DNA of 64,000 bases, taken from assembly GCF_013410405.1 (NCBI RefSeq), contig NZ_JACCFK010000001.1, forward strand, positions 3,968,001 through 4,032,000, given 5' to 3'. The notes below the pieces were generated by a model. It was not told the DNA's origin, made no database searches, and saw only the letters and a program-made list of their open reading frames with translations. The stretch comes from Amycolatopsis endophytica (GTDB lineage: Bacteria > Actinomycetota > Actinomycetes > Mycobacteriales > Pseudonocardiaceae). Position numbers and translations under genes: made by a program. Shown piece after piece: positions 35,783 to 44,969 of the stretch (positions are counted from its first letter, which is position 1; the number at the start of each line of letters is the position of its first letter).

Positions 35783-36943
35783 ATGGCCGAGTCCACTGTG
35801 GAAAGCTACGCCGTGCTGCTGTGCGATGCCGCGCAGCGGCGGCTGGGTGACGTCGCGGCGCGGGAGCTGGCCGGCCCGCGCTACGGGGAACGGGTGATCG
35901 ACCGGGCGGCGGAGCTGGCGCTGCGTGAGGTGCTGGCCCGGCTGTGGCGCAGTGGCTGGGAGCCGCGGGACGTGCACCAGATCGCGCTGCGCCGCCTGGA
36001 CCGGCGGGCGGTGGCGCTGACCGTGGACGTGCTCGCCGCGGAGGCCGCCGTGCGTTCGGCCGCCGCGGTGCCGCCACGCTGGCGGGAGCAGCTCGACGGC
36101 ATCGGCGCGACGGTCTGGTGGGCGGGGGACAGCCCGTTGCTGGGGCAGTGGGCGCGCAGGCACGCAACGCAGCGCGTGGCGGCGTTGCGGTCTGTGCTCG
36201 CGGTCCTGGAGGCGCTGCTGCCGTTGCCGCGGTTGCCGGAGATGCCTGATCCATCCGGCTCGGTGAGCGGGGTCGACGGGAAGGTGCTGGCGCGCATCAG
36301 GGCGCTGCTGGCGAAGGCGGAGTCGACGGCGTTCCCGGAGGAGGCCGAGGCACTGTCGGCGAAGGCACAGGAGCTGATGAGCCGGTACTCGTTCGAGCAG
36401 GCGCTGGTGGGCTCGCCCGGCGCGCGGACCGGGTCGGCGCGCCGGTTCTGGCTCGATCAGCCTTACCTGGGCCCCAAATCGTCGCTGGTGACGGCGGTGG
36501 CGTCGGCCAACCGGTGCCGGGCCGCGTTCTACGCCAAGCTCGGGTTCGTCGCGCTGGTCGGGCACGAGGTCGACCTGGACCTGGTGGAGCTGCTGTCGAC
36601 GTCGCTGCTGGTGCAGGCGGGCGAGGCGATGCTGGCCGCCGGGCGCCGGTCCCGCACCCGCTCCTTCCGCCATGCGTTCCTGCTGGCCTACGCCGGCCGT
36701 GTCGGCGAGCGGCTGGCCGACGCCGACCGTGCCGCGGGCGAGCGGTTCACCGACGAGCGCCTGCTGCCGGCACTGGCCGAGCGGAGCCGGGAGGTGGACA
36801 GGCTCTTCGCCGAGTTGTTCCCGCGCACGGTGCCCCGCACGACCACCGTGAGCAACGGCGAGGGCTGGGCCGAGGGCCGCGCGGCCGCCGACCGCGCGCG
36901 GCTCACGGTCGAGCGGTCCCGGATCGGCGGAGGTGGTGCATGA
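35783..36943 (+). CDS. DUF2786 domain-containing protein
   Basis: The product (386 residues) carries the DUF2786 core: 'KVLARIRALLAKAESTAFPEEAEALSAKAQELMSRYSFEQAL' around 170-213, with the conserved 'LLAKAEST-FPEEAEAL' signature. On both sides are helical segments with many arginines. The family is usually cytosolic and unannotated in function; a DNA- or nuclease-associated role has been suggested from metal-binding-like 'RHAFLLAYAGRVGERL' regions, but I see no proven catalytic motif. It starts at an ATG after a 40-base gap from the methyltransferase, in the same direction. No signal peptide or membrane helix is seen. Confidence 0.85.
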   Translation: MAESTVESYAVLLCDAAQRRLGDVAARELAGPRYGERVIDRAAELALREVLARLWRSGWEPRDVHQIALRRLDRRAVALTVDVLAAEAAVRSAAAVPPRWREQLDGIGATVWWAGDSPLLGQWARRHATQRVAALRSVLAVLEALLPLPRLPEMPDPSGSVSGVDGKVLARIRALLAKAESTAFPEEAEALSAKAQELMSRYSFEQALVGSPGARTGSARRFWLDQPYLGPKSSLVTAVASANRCRAAFYAKLGFVALVGHEVDLDLVELLSTSLLVQAGEAMLAAGRRSRTRSFRHAFLLAYAGRVGERLADADRAAGERFTDERLLPALAERSREVDRLFAELFPRTVPRTTTVSNGEGWAEGRAAADRARLTVERSRIGGGGA

Positions 36944-37226
36944 CAGGTTTTCCACCATCGTGGCCTTGACCGATACACCAGCCCGGTGGACCGAGGGGTG
37001 TCACGCACAGTCGTACGTGGTCTCACCGCCTGTCACCGCCCACGGGCGGCGCTGCGCCCTGCCGGTGAGCCCGTGTTCACACGGTTGCGGCACAGGTGGC
37101 GCGGCCCTCACCCGGCGATCACGTGACGCGGGGCGTGCGGGGCGGCCGGAGCGCCACGGTTCTCCGTAGACTGGCTGGACGCGCCCTGGAGGGCAGGGTG
37201 GGTAATCGACGCGGGTGAGGTGGAAA
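36944..37226. promoter_or_regulatory. Upstream region of dxs
   Basis: This 283-base gap has no coding frame I trust. A TAGACT hexamer at 37167-37172 is a reasonable -10 for dxs, about 55 bases ahead of its start; a matching -35 cannot be identified. A short GC hairpin (CCGCCC...GGGCGG) near 37040 may mark the end of the DUF2786 transcript. Confidence 0.35.
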
Positions 37227-39137
37227 GTGACGCTGCTGGAGTCCGTGCACGGACCGGCCGACCTGAAGCGCATGGGACACGGCCAGCTCGAGCACCTGGC
37301 GGGGGAGATCCGCGACTTCCTGGTCGACAAGGTCCGCCGCTCCGGCGGTCACCTCGGCCCCAATCTCGGTGTGGTCGAGCTGACGCTGGCGCTGCACCGG
37401 GTCTTCGACTCGCCCAGCGACGCGATCGTCTGGGACGTCGGTCACCAGTGCTACGTGCACAAGATGGTCACCGGCAGGCACGCGGAGTTCGACCTGCTGC
37501 GCCAGCAGGGCGGCCCGTCCGGCTACCCGAACCGGGCCGAGAGCGAGCACGACCTGGTGGAGAACAGCCACGCCTCCACCGCCCTGTCCTACGCGGACGG
37601 GCTGTCGAAGGCGTTCGAGCTGGCCGGTGGCGGTCGTCACGCGGTCGCGGTCGTCGGGGACGGCGCGCTCACCGGCGGCATGTGCTGGGAGGCGCTGAAC
37701 AACATCGCCGCCGAGCCGGGACGTCCGGTGGTGATCGTGGTCAACGACAACGGCCGGTCCTACTCGCCGACCATCGGCGGGTTCGCCGAGCACCTGGCGT
37801 CGCTGCGGCTGCAGCCGGGCTACGAGCGGATGCTCGACGGCGGCCGTGACCTGCTGCTGTCCACGCCGGTGGTGGGCAAGCCGATCTACGCGGCGCTGCA
37901 CGCGGCGAAGGCGGGCATCAAGGACGCGCTGAGCCCGCAGGAGATGTTCTCCGACCTCGGGCTCAAGTACTTCGGGCCGGTCGACGGCCACGACATCGCC
38001 GCGCTGGAGAAGGCGTTCCAGGCGGCGAAGGCGTTCGGCGGCCCGGTCGTCGTGCACGCGGTCACCGAGAAGGGCCACGGTTATCCGCCCGCGGTGAACC
38101 ACGAGGCCGACCAGATGCACCAGACCGACCCGATCGACCCGGAAACCGGCCTGCCCAAGCCGAAGGGCCTGAGCTGGACCGCGGTCATGGGCGACGAGCT
38201 GGCGAAGATCGGTGAGGAGCGCGAGGACGTCGTGGCGATCACCGCCGCGATGCTGCGCTCGACGGGCCTGCACAAGTTCGCCGAACGGCACCCGGACCGC
38301 TGGTTCGACGTCGGCATCGCCGAGCAGCACGCCATGACGTCGGCGGCGGGGCTCGCGATGGGCGGGATGCACCCGGTGGTCGCGGTGTACTCCACGTTCC
38401 TCAACCGCGCGTTCGACCAGCTGCTGATGGACGTGGCGCTGCACCGCCAGCCGGTCACGCTCGTCCTCGACCGCGCGGGCATCACCGGCCCGGACGGCCC
38501 GAGCCACCACGGCATGTGGGACCTGTCGCTGCTGGGCATGGTGCCCGGCATGCGGGTCGCCGCGCCGCGCGACGCGCGGACGCTGCGGGAGGAGCTGCGC
38601 GAGGCGGTGGCGGTGTCGGACGGGCCGACGGCGCTGCGGTTTTCCAAGGGCAGCGTCACCGAGTCGGTGCCCGCGGTCCGGCGTGTGGGTGCGGTCGACG
38701 TGTTGCGCGAGCCGCGCGAGGGTGCGGGCACGGACGTGCTGCTGGTCGCCGTCGGCGCGTTCGCGCCGCTCGGCCTCGCCGCCGCGGAACGGCTCGCCGA
38801 CCAGGGCATCGGGGTGACGGTCGTGGACCCCCGCTGGGTGCTGCCCGTGCCGCGCGAGCTGGCCGGCCTGGCGCGGGAGCACCGATTGGTCGTGACGGTC
38901 GAGGACAGTGGCCGCCACGGGGGGTTCGGCAGCGCGCTGTCGGCGGTGATGCGGGACGCGGAGTGCGACGTGCCGCTGCGGGATCTCGCGGTGCCGCAAC
39001 GTTTCCTGGAGCACGGCTCGCGCGAGGAGGTACTGGCCGAGGTGGGCCTGACGGCGCAGGACGTGGCGCGCCGGGTGACGGAGTGGGCCTCGAACCTGAT
39101 CCGCGAGGCGCAGCCCGCGGCGGCTCCCCAGGACTGA
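37227..39137 (+). CDS. dxs: 1-deoxy-D-xylulose-5-phosphate synthase
   Basis: The product (636 residues) condenses pyruvate and glyceraldehyde 3-phosphate, the first step of the MEP isoprenoid pathway. Domain I holds the thiamine-diphosphate site: '[18 protein letters not shown]', '[18 protein letters not shown]' with the GDG...N motif, and 'VDGHD'. Domain II contains '[20 protein letters not shown]' with the catalytic glutamate in 'EQH'. Domain III is the transketolase C-domain ending near '[10 protein letters not shown]'. GTG 37227 is preferred over GTG 37215, because GAGG lies six bases upstream of it and the usual N-terminus begins '[14 protein letters not shown]'. It marks the end of the conserved backbone block. 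Confidence 0.95.
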   Translation: MTLLESVHGPADLKRMGHGQLEHLAGEIRDFLVDKVRRSGGHLGPNLGVVELTLALHRVFDSPSDAIVWDVGHQCYVHKMVTGRHAEFDLLRQQGGPSGYPNRAESEHDLVENSHASTALSYADGLSKAFELAGGGRHAVAVVGDGALTGGMCWEALNNIAAEPGRPVVIVVNDNGRSYSPTIGGFAEHLASLRLQPGYERMLDGGRDLLLSTPVVGKPIYAALHAAKAGIKDALSPQEMFSDLGLKYFGPVDGHDIAALEKAFQAAKAFGGPVVVHAVTEKGHGYPPAVNHEADQMHQTDPIDPETGLPKPKGLSWTAVMGDELAKIGEEREDVVAITAAMLRSTGLHKFAERHPDRWFDVGIAEQHAMTSAAGLAMGGMHPVVAVYSTFLNRAFDQLLMDVALHRQPVTLVLDRAGITGPDGPSHHGMWDLSLLGMVPGMRVAAPRDARTLREELREAVAVSDGPTALRFSKGSVTESVPAVRRVGAVDVLREPREGAGTDVLLVAVGAFAPLGLAAAERLADQGIGVTVVDPRWVLPVPRELAGLAREHRLVVTVEDSGRHGGFGSALSAVMRDAECDVPLRDLAVPQRFLEHGSREEVLAEVGLTAQDVARRVTEWASNLIREAQPAAAPQD

Positions 39138-39139
39138 CG

Positions 39140-39167
39140 CGCGCACCCGGCCGGGTCCGCGTGCGCG
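39140..39167 (+). terminator. Possible hairpin terminator after dxs
   Basis: CGCGCAC (39140-39146) pairs with GTGCGCG (39161-39167), with a further CCGG/CCGG pairing inside, starting three bases after the dxs stop codon. Confidence 0.45.
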
Positions 39168-39456
39168 GGGCTTGCACCGCGCACGCGGGTGGGTCTGGAT
39201 GCGCGAGGCGCGTTGTGCACGGCGCGCCTGGGCGGGTCTGGGCGCACGGCGGTTTGCCCGACGGCGGGGGTTGCTCGCCCGGCCGGGGAGGTGGGGGCGG
39301 CTGAGTGGTCGGTTTGCGTTGCCGGGCAGCGTTTTTGTAGGTGGTCGGCGGCGCGGTGCGCGAATGCAGAACTCGAGTGCGAGAGCGTGGGACTCGCCCG
39401 GCGGAACGTGGGACTCGCCGACGTCCCCGCGAGTTCCACGTTCCGGTGCGCGACTG
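39168..39456. repeat. Intergenic repeats including a 21-bp-period GACTC array
   Basis: GAACTCG at 39369 and GACTCG-type units at 39391 and 39412 lie 22 and 21 bases apart and are followed by an inverted CGAGTTC at 39430-39436. A degenerate GCGTTGCCGGG block lies near 39318. No gene is seen; the SUMF1 gene ends at 39457. Confidence 0.7.
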
Positions 39457-40086
39457 TCAGGCGGAGCGCACCACGCGGAAGCCGACGTCGTCGGTGCGGA
39501 AGGTGGGGTGGCTGCGGCGCCGGACGGAGGCGCGGCAGCTCCAGTGCTCGTCGAACCAGCCGCCGCCGCGCAGGACGCGGTACTCGCCGTACACCTCGGC
39601 GTCGTAGACGTCCCAGCACCAGTCCCACGCGTTGCCGAGCATGTCGTGCAGGCCCCACGCGTTCGGCCGTTTCCCGCCGACCTCGTGGATCCGTTCCCCG
39701 GAATTGCCGCGGTACCAGGCGATCTCGTCGAGTTCGCCGTAGCGGGGGCCGGTGGTTCCGGCGCGGCAGGCGTGTTCCCATTCGGCTTCGGTGGGCAGCC
39801 GGTAACCGTCGGCGGCCGGGTTCCACTCCCCGGCCGCCGAGTACGCGGGCGTCAGTCCTTCGTGGACGGACAGTGCCACGCAGAACCGGACGGCGTCCTC
39901 GAACGACACGCTTTCCACCGGCAGCTGCGCGCCGTCGGACGCGCTCGGCCGCTCACCGGTCACCGCCGCGTACTGTTCCTGCGTCACCGGGACGGCGCCG
40001 ATCCGGAACGGCCCGACGTCGACCGGCCAGCTGCGCCGCGTCCGCCGGTCCGACAGCACCACGCGCCCCGGCGGCACGGCGATCAT
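39457..40086 (-). CDS. SUMF1/formylglycine-generating-enzyme-like protein lacking the first active-site Cys
   Basis: The product (209 residues) has the FGE/SUMF1 fold throughout: 'PVTQEQYAAVTGERP', 'PVESVSFEDAVRFCVALS', 'YRLPTEAEWEHACRAGTTG', 'NAWGLHDMLGNAWDWCWD' and 'RVLRGGGWFDEHWSCRASVRR'. In true FGE the last motif carries two copper-binding cysteines five residues apart. Here the first is replaced (W-F-D) and only the second remains ('WSC'). So classic sulfatase activation is unlikely, and the protein may be a degenerate or different SUMF1-domain enzyme (the fold also occurs in EgtB-like iron oxygenases). A GTG at 40092 is an alternative start. No sulfatase gene lies nearby. Confidence 0.85.
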   Translation of the reverse strand: MIAVPPGRVVLSDRRTRRSWPVDVGPFRIGAVPVTQEQYAAVTGERPSASDGAQLPVESVSFEDAVRFCVALSVHEGLTPAYSAAGEWNPAADGYRLPTEAEWEHACRAGTTGPRYGELDEIAWYRGNSGERIHEVGGKRPNAWGLHDMLGNAWDWCWDVYDAEVYGEYRVLRGGGWFDEHWSCRASVRRRSHPTFRTDDVGFRVVRSA

Positions 40087-40103
40087 CTCCACGAACGCGG
40101 AAT

Positions 40104-40988
40104 CTACCCCGCCGCGCGGACGGCCGGTGCGAGCACCTCCTGGCAGAACTGCCGGAACGTGGTGGGCGTGGTCGCCTCCGGGGTGCGTGGTTCGGCGTTG
40201 TCGAGGCCGTCGTTCTTGGCCGCCATCATCGCGGCCATACCCTGCGCCATCGCCTCCGACCAGCCCTGCTCCAGCAGACGGGCCCGGAACACCGGAACGG
40301 CAACCTCCTGGTAGCGCACCGGTTTGCTCAGCACCTCGGACAGGATGACGGCCATTTCCTCCTGGGACAGGTCTTCCGGCCCGAGCACCGGGACCTCGCC
40401 ACGCCCGCGCCACGAATCGTCGAGCAGCAGCCGGGCGGCCGCGGCGGCGATGTCCTTCGTCGCGCAGGTAGGCCGTTTGTGGTCACCGGGAGCGGTCCCG
40501 AAGAACACGCCGTCGTGAGCCAGCGACGGCGCCTGCTCGAGCACGTTGTCCATGAACGACGGCATCGTCAGCGCACGGTAGGCCACCCCGGACCCGGCGA
40601 TCAAATCGTCCATCGCCAGCGACATCGACACCAGGCCGTGGTCGCCGGGGATGCCCCGGCCCAGTGACGAAATCCCGACCACCCGCGCCACTCCGTGGCG
40701 CACGAACGCGTCACACGCCGTGCGGGTGAAGTCGAGGTAGGCGGATTCGAGGCTCGGTGCGCGGATATCCGGGGGACGCAACCAGAGGACGGCGTCGGCG
40801 CCCGCGAACGCCTCGTCGACGACCGCGCGGTCGCCGTGCGAACCGGTCACGATCTCGATCCGTTCCCGGACCTCCGGCGCGATCCGGGAGGGGTCGCGAG
40901 CGATCACGCGGACGGGTGCGCCCGCGTCGAGGAGTGCGGTGACGAGCTGGCGGCCGATGCGGCCGGTGGGTGTGGTGACGACGATCAT
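40104..40988 (-). CDS. NmrA-like NAD(P)-binding family protein
   Basis: The product (294 residues) has an N-terminal Rossmann motif 'MIVVTTPTGRIGRQLVTALL' (TPTGxxG variant of the GxxGxxG loop), then 'VLWLRPPDIR', 'VVGISSLGRGIPG', and 'AYRALTMPSFMDNVLEQAPSLAHDGVFFGTAPGDHKRPTCATKDIAAAAARLL'. This is typical of NmrA/HSCARG-type atypical short-chain dehydrogenases, which often act as NADP sensors rather than enzymes. It is divergent from the LysR-family regulator at 41058, with a 69-base shared promoter region, so it is a likely target of that regulator. Confidence 0.88.
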   Translation of the reverse strand: MIVVTTPTGRIGRQLVTALLDAGAPVRVIARDPSRIAPEVRERIEIVTGSHGDRAVVDEAFAGADAVLWLRPPDIRAPSLESAYLDFTRTACDAFVRHGVARVVGISSLGRGIPGDHGLVSMSLAMDDLIAGSGVAYRALTMPSFMDNVLEQAPSLAHDGVFFGTAPGDHKRPTCATKDIAAAAARLLLDDSWRGRGEVPVLGPEDLSQEEMAVILSEVLSKPVRYQEVAVPVFRARLLEQGWSEAMAQGMAAMMAAKNDGLDNAEPRTPEATTPTTFRQFCQEVLAPAVRAAG

Positions 40989-41057
40989 GTGTCCACCATC
41001 CGCCCTGGCACCGCGGATCGTCCAATACCTCTTCCCGTCGATTGATACCCTGGTGGC

Positions 41058-41867
41058 ATGGATCTGGACCTGCGGAAGCTGCGGTACTTCACCGCGGTCG
41101 CCGAGCACGGGCACTTCGGCCGGGCGGCCGAGAAACTGCACATCGCCCAGCCCGTCCTGAGCAGGCAGATCCGTGCGCTGGAACGGGAACTGGGCTGCGA
41201 GCTGCTGGAGCGCACGACCCGTTCAGTGCGGCTGACACCGGCGGGCGAGCAGCTGTACGAGGACGCGCCGGGCGTGCTCGCGACCGCCGTCGCCGCCACG
41301 CGGCGGGCCTCCGGGGCGGCCCGGGGCGCCGACCGTCTCACCGTCGGCTTCGCTCCTGGGCTCAGTATCTCCGCTGCGGTGCGGGAGTTCGCGAAGACTC
41401 GTCCCGGCGTCGAGGTCGAACTGGTGCGCCTCGACTGGTTCGAGGAGGCCGAGGCGCTGCGGGACGGCCGCGCGGACCTCGGATGCCTGCGGAGGCCGTT
41501 CGACGACACCGGTATCCGCACGATCGCCGTGGGCACCGAACCGAAGGTCGCGTGCCTGCCCGCCACGCATCCGCTGGCGTCCCGGCGACGGCTGACCCAG
41601 GCCGACATCGACGGCGAGCCGGTGCTGCACGCCCAGCGCCGCCGTATCACCACGATCGAGGAGAAGCTCGAACTGGTCGCGGCCGGACGGGGGATCGCGA
41701 TGGTGCCGCGCAGCGTCGCCCGCTACTACGCCCGGCCGGACCTGGTGCACCGGCCCATCGCCGGCGCCGATCCGTTCGAGATCTGCCTCGCCGTGGCGGA
41801 CGGGCATCACCGCCCGCACACGGCGGAGTTCCTGCGCGTCGCCGAGCGGGTGCTCAAGCGCCGCTGA
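41058..41867 (+). CDS. LysR-family transcriptional regulator
   Basis: The product (269 residues) has an N-terminal winged helix-turn-helix ('LRYFTAVAEHGHFGRAAEKLHIAQPVLSRQIRALERELG') and a periplasmic-binding-protein-like effector domain from about 90 ('RLTVGFAPGLSISAAVREF'). It is a little shorter than usual (about 300), with the second subdomain compact. It probably controls the divergent NmrA-like gene and itself. The 69-base gap holds related AATACC and GATACC motifs at about 41022-41050, which could be parts of its binding site, but no perfect T-N11-A repeat is obvious. It is convergent with the NCS1 permease, with a 14-base overlap. Confidence 0.92.
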   Translation: MDLDLRKLRYFTAVAEHGHFGRAAEKLHIAQPVLSRQIRALERELGCELLERTTRSVRLTPAGEQLYEDAPGVLATAVAATRRASGAARGADRLTVGFAPGLSISAAVREFAKTRPGVEVELVRLDWFEEAEALRDGRADLGCLRRPFDDTGIRTIAVGTEPKVACLPATHPLASRRRLTQADIDGEPVLHAQRRRITTIEEKLELVAAGRGIAMVPRSVARYYARPDLVHRPIAGADPFEICLAVADGHHRPHTAEFLRVAERVLKRR

Positions 41868-43476
41868 CCGGCAGCACGTGCGATCCGGTGCGGTCGGTGC
41901 TCAGGCACAGCGAGCAGATCGTCCCGCCTGCCGCGCTCGCGGTCATGTCCGGGCGCTCGTACGGCTCGCCGCACACCACGCAGTCGTACCGGGTGCCGCT
42001 GGGGTTGCCGTCCGCGTCGAGCAACGGCTCCCTGATCCCGTCTCCGGTGCGGCGCAGGTAGAACCGGCCGCGGGTGAGGATCGCCATCAGCGGCGTCAGC
42101 ACCACCGCGATCGCCACGGCCACCAGCGGCGAGTACGGCTGGATCCGGTCGCCGAACAGTCCGAAGTAGACGGCGATCGACAGCACTGACGAAGCCGCGA
42201 ACGACACGACCCCGACGGGGTTCACCGCGTACAGCATGCCGCGCCGGAACTCCGGCTGCCTCGGTGACAGCTTCAGCAGGTACTTGTTCACCCCGATGTC
42301 CGTGGCGACCGTGACCACCCACGCCATCGCGCAGTTGGAGTAGAAGCTCAGCACGGTGTTGAGGAAGCTGAACATGTTCGCCTCCATCAGCACCAGCGCG
42401 ATGGCGAGGTTCACCAGCACGAACACCAGCCGCCCCGGGTAGTGCTTCGTGACGCGCGTGAACGAGTTCGTCCACGCCAGCGAACCGGAGTAGGCGTTGG
42501 TCACGTTGATCTTCACCTGGCTCAGCACGACCAGCACCAGTGCCAGCGGGACCACCAGCCACGGCGGCATCATCCGCTCGAACACCCCGGTGAACTGCTC
42601 GATCGGCTCGACCGCGGCGGCCGCGCCGACGGCGCCAAGGACGTAGACGGCCATGAACACCCCGATCGCCTGCTTGACCGCGCCGAACAGCACCCATCCC
42701 GGACCGGCCAGCACCACCGCCGTCCACCACGCCCGCCGGTTGCCCGCCGTCCGCGGCGGCATGAACCGCAGGTAGTCGATCTGCTCGCCGATCTGGCCCA
42801 TCAACGACAGGCATACGCCCGCCCCGAGCATCACCGCGGCCGTGCTCAGCCCGGTGCCTTCGCTTCCTTCGTAGGACAGCCAGTCCGCCACCGACTCCGG
42901 CTCGGTGGCGACGAGGAACACCAGCGGCGCCACCATCAGCAGCAGCCACAACGGATTCGTCCAGCTCTGCAGTTTCGCGAGCGCCTTCATCCCGTAGACC
43001 ACGAGCGGGATGATGACCACGGTGGACAGCAGGTATCCCAGCCACAGCGGCAGTCCCAGCGCGAATCGCAGTCCCTGCGCCATGATCGAGCCCTCGGTGG
43101 CGAAGAAGATGAACGTGAAGCTGGCGAAGATGACGCTGGTGATCACCGAACCGTAGTAGCCGAACCCGGAGCCGCGCGTGATCAGGTCGAGGTCGATGTT
43201 GTACCGGGCGCCGTAGTAGGCCAGCGGGAAGCCGGTGACGAAGATGACCACCGCCGCGACCCCGATCGCCAGCAGGGCGTTGCCGGTGCCGTGGGTCAGG
43301 CCGATTCCGGCGCCGATCGAGAAGTCCGCCATGTAGGCGATGCCGCCCAGCGCGGACGCCCCGACGACCGCCGGCGTCCACCGGCGGTACGTGCGGGGTG
43401 CGAAGCGGAGGGTGTAGTCCTCCAGCGTTTCCGTGGTCGCCCGCGCCGGGGCGGGTGCAGCCGTGGTCGCGTCCAT
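41854..43476 (-). CDS. NCS1 purine/cytosine-type permease with a C-terminal zinc-ribbon tail
   Basis: The product (540 residues) has 12 membrane helices of the nucleobase-cation symporter-1 family: 'GASALGGIAYMADFSIGAGIGL', 'GFPLAYYGARYNIDLDLITRGSGFGYYGS' and 'SQVKINVTNAYSGSLAWTN' are family motifs. Substrates include cytosine, purines, allantoin or thiamine precursors. Unusually, after the last helix a soluble tail (about 475-540) contains 'YDCVVCGEPYERPDM' and 'TICSLCLSTDRTGSHV', two Cys-x2-Cys pairs forming a probable zinc ribbon in the cytoplasm. It is 58 bases downstream of the ferredoxin reductase gene in the same direction. Confidence 0.88.
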   Translation of the reverse strand: MDATTAAPAPARATTETLEDYTLRFAPRTYRRWTPAVVGASALGGIAYMADFSIGAGIGLTHGTGNALLAIGVAAVVIFVTGFPLAYYGARYNIDLDLITRGSGFGYYGSVITSVIFASFTFIFFATEGSIMAQGLRFALGLPLWLGYLLSTVVIIPLVVYGMKALAKLQSWTNPLWLLLMVAPLVFLVATEPESVADWLSYEGSEGTGLSTAAVMLGAGVCLSLMGQIGEQIDYLRFMPPRTAGNRRAWWTAVVLAGPGWVLFGAVKQAIGVFMAVYVLGAVGAAAAVEPIEQFTGVFERMMPPWLVVPLALVLVVLSQVKINVTNAYSGSLAWTNSFTRVTKHYPGRLVFVLVNLAIALVLMEANMFSFLNTVLSFYSNCAMAWVVTVATDIGVNKYLLKLSPRQPEFRRGMLYAVNPVGVVSFAASSVLSIAVYFGLFGDRIQPYSPLVAVAIAVVLTPLMAILTRGRFYLRRTGDGIREPLLDADGNPSGTRYDCVVCGEPYERPDMTASAAGGTICSLCLSTDRTGSHVLPVSGA

Positions 43477-43534
43477 GGGCTGCGACGGTAGGAACCACCT
43501 GTTGTGATCGCGTGTCCGCGGGATTGTCCTCGTG

Positions 43535-44758
43535 TTAAGCCAGCAGGTCGGCGAAGTCCGGTTCCGCGGCCGGCACCGGGACGGGGACGGGTTCCGGGGC
43601 GGGCAGCCGCCGGTGCAGTTCCTCGGTCCAATGCAGCATCGCGCGCGGCCGGTCCCAGCCCGCCGCGCCGACGAGCTGCCCGCCGCGCACGAACCCGGTG
43701 ATCCCGGGCGCGAGCTGCACCGTGTCCTCGGCGAGCGAGGGCATGCCGACCATCTGCAGCCGCGCGTCGTAGAGGCTGGACCAGGCTCGCGGCATCGGCG
43801 TGAACGGTTGCGCGCCGAGGCGGCCGTTCATGAGGTTTTCCGCTGCGGCGCGGCCGGATTCGACCGCGTTGAGCCAGTGTTCGACCCGCCGTGGCACCTC
43901 GTCGAAGCGCAGGTTGGGCCAGCACGCGACGTCACCGGCGACCACGACATCGTCCGCGCCCTCGGCGAACAGCGTCGCCTCGCACAGCACGCCGTCCTCG
44001 ATCACCAAACCGGATCCGCGCAGCCAGTCCACCGCGGGCACGCTGCCGATCGCCAGCACGACGCAGCTGGCCACGACGAGCTTGTTGTTCGTCAGGTGCA
44101 GGCCGAACGCGTCCTTCGTGCTGATCCAGTGCCGCACCTCCGACCGCATCGCCAGGTGCGCACGGTGCCGCAGCTGGATGTCGCTGACGGATTCGGCGAT
44201 GCGGGTGCCGAACCGGTGCAGCGGCGCGCGGGCGTGCCCGACGAGCGTCACGTCGCGGCCCATCTGCCGCATGCTCGCGGCGAACTCGCAGCCGATCAGC
44301 CCGCTGCCGATCACCACCGCCGGTTTGCTGCTGGCCGCCAGCGCCTTGCGGATCGCGGCCGCGTCCTCCACGGTGCGCAGCACGCGCACGCGCGGGTCGT
44401 GCCGCGGGGAGCCGGGCAGGTGGCGGGGCACCACGCCGGTCGCGACGACCAGCCCGTCGTACCACAGCTCCTCGCCGCCGGGCAGGTGCACGACCCGCTG
44501 CAGCGTGTCCAGGTGCGTGGCGCGCGTGCCCAGCCGCCAGTGCGCGTCGAGGTCGGTGTAGGCCTGCAACGTCGCGTCGGGTGGCCGGATCGTGCCCATC
44601 GTCAGCTGCTTGGACACCATCGGCCGGTGGTAGGGCCTGCGCGCCTCGTCGCCGACGATCACCAGTTCACCGTCGAAACCCAGTTCCCGCAGGCGTTCCG
44701 CGGCACGCAGCCCGGCCACGCCCGCCCCGACGATCACGATCCGGTCGCCGTCACTCAT
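43535..44758 (-). CDS. FAD-dependent ferredoxin reductase
   Basis: The product (407 residues) is a two-dinucleotide-binding oxidoreductase of the ferredoxin/rubredoxin/putidaredoxin reductase type. The FAD site is 'IVIVGAGVAGLRAAERLRELG'; 'RPYHRPMVSKQL' is the family's Tyr/Arg motif. The NAD(P)H site is 'AVVIGSGLIGCEFAASM', and a second FAD contact is 'ADDVVVAGDVACW'. It passes electrons from NAD(P)H to the ferredoxin encoded just upstream. An overlap of eight bases with that gene, and the downstream position in a five-gene unit, make it the cytosolic input side of the redox operon. Confidence 0.9.
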   Translation of the reverse strand: MSDGDRIVIVGAGVAGLRAAERLRELGFDGELVIVGDEARRPYHRPMVSKQLTMGTIRPPDATLQAYTDLDAHWRLGTRATHLDTLQRVVHLPGGEELWYDGLVVATGVVPRHLPGSPRHDPRVRVLRTVEDAAAIRKALAASSKPAVVIGSGLIGCEFAASMRQMGRDVTLVGHARAPLHRFGTRIAESVSDIQLRHRAHLAMRSEVRHWISTKDAFGLHLTNNKLVVASCVVLAIGSVPAVDWLRGSGLVIEDGVLCEATLFAEGADDVVVAGDVACWPNLRFDEVPRRVEHWLNAVESGRAAAENLMNGRLGAQPFTPMPRAWSSLYDARLQMVGMPSLAEDTVQLAPGITGFVRGGQLVGAAGWDRPRAMLHWTEELHRRLPAPEPVPVPVPAAEPDFADLLA

Positions 44759-44969
44759 CGAAGACCCCCTTGATCTGGATGGCCTGCATGGGGCAGCTCC
44801 GGGCCGCCGCGACGGCGGGTTCCCAGTCCTCCTCGGTGATCCGCGGCCGGTAGCGCAGGCGCCCGTTGCGTTCCAGCTCGAAGACCTCCGGCGCCTCCCA
44901 CTGGCAGGTGCCGAACAGTTCGCACCGCTCGTTGTCCACGCTCACGCGTGGTCCCTTGCGCAGTTTCAC
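44751..44969 (-). CDS. [3Fe-4S]-type ferredoxin
   Basis: The 72-residue product has cysteines 16, 22 and 59 in 'RCELFGTC' and 'ARSCPMQAI', i.e. C-x5-C...C-P. The position that would hold the second cysteine of a [4Fe-4S] motif is not cysteine, so a [3Fe-4S] cluster is likely, as in the ferredoxins that serve cytochromes P450. No P450 gene is present in the window. The GTG start at 44969 is preceded by GAGGAG and overlaps the stop of the haem membrane protein by four bases (GTGA), so the redox pair is coupled to it. Confidence 0.9.
   Translation of the reverse strand: MKLRKGPRVSVDNERCELFGTCQWEAPEVFELERNGRLRYRPRITEEDWEPAVAAARSCPMQAIQIKGVFDE

Noticed and set aside
36944..37226. Riboswitch or small RNA ahead of dxs
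   Set aside because: No thiamine-pyrophosphate riboswitch core motifs or strong extended stems are present; only a weak promoter hexamer was noted.
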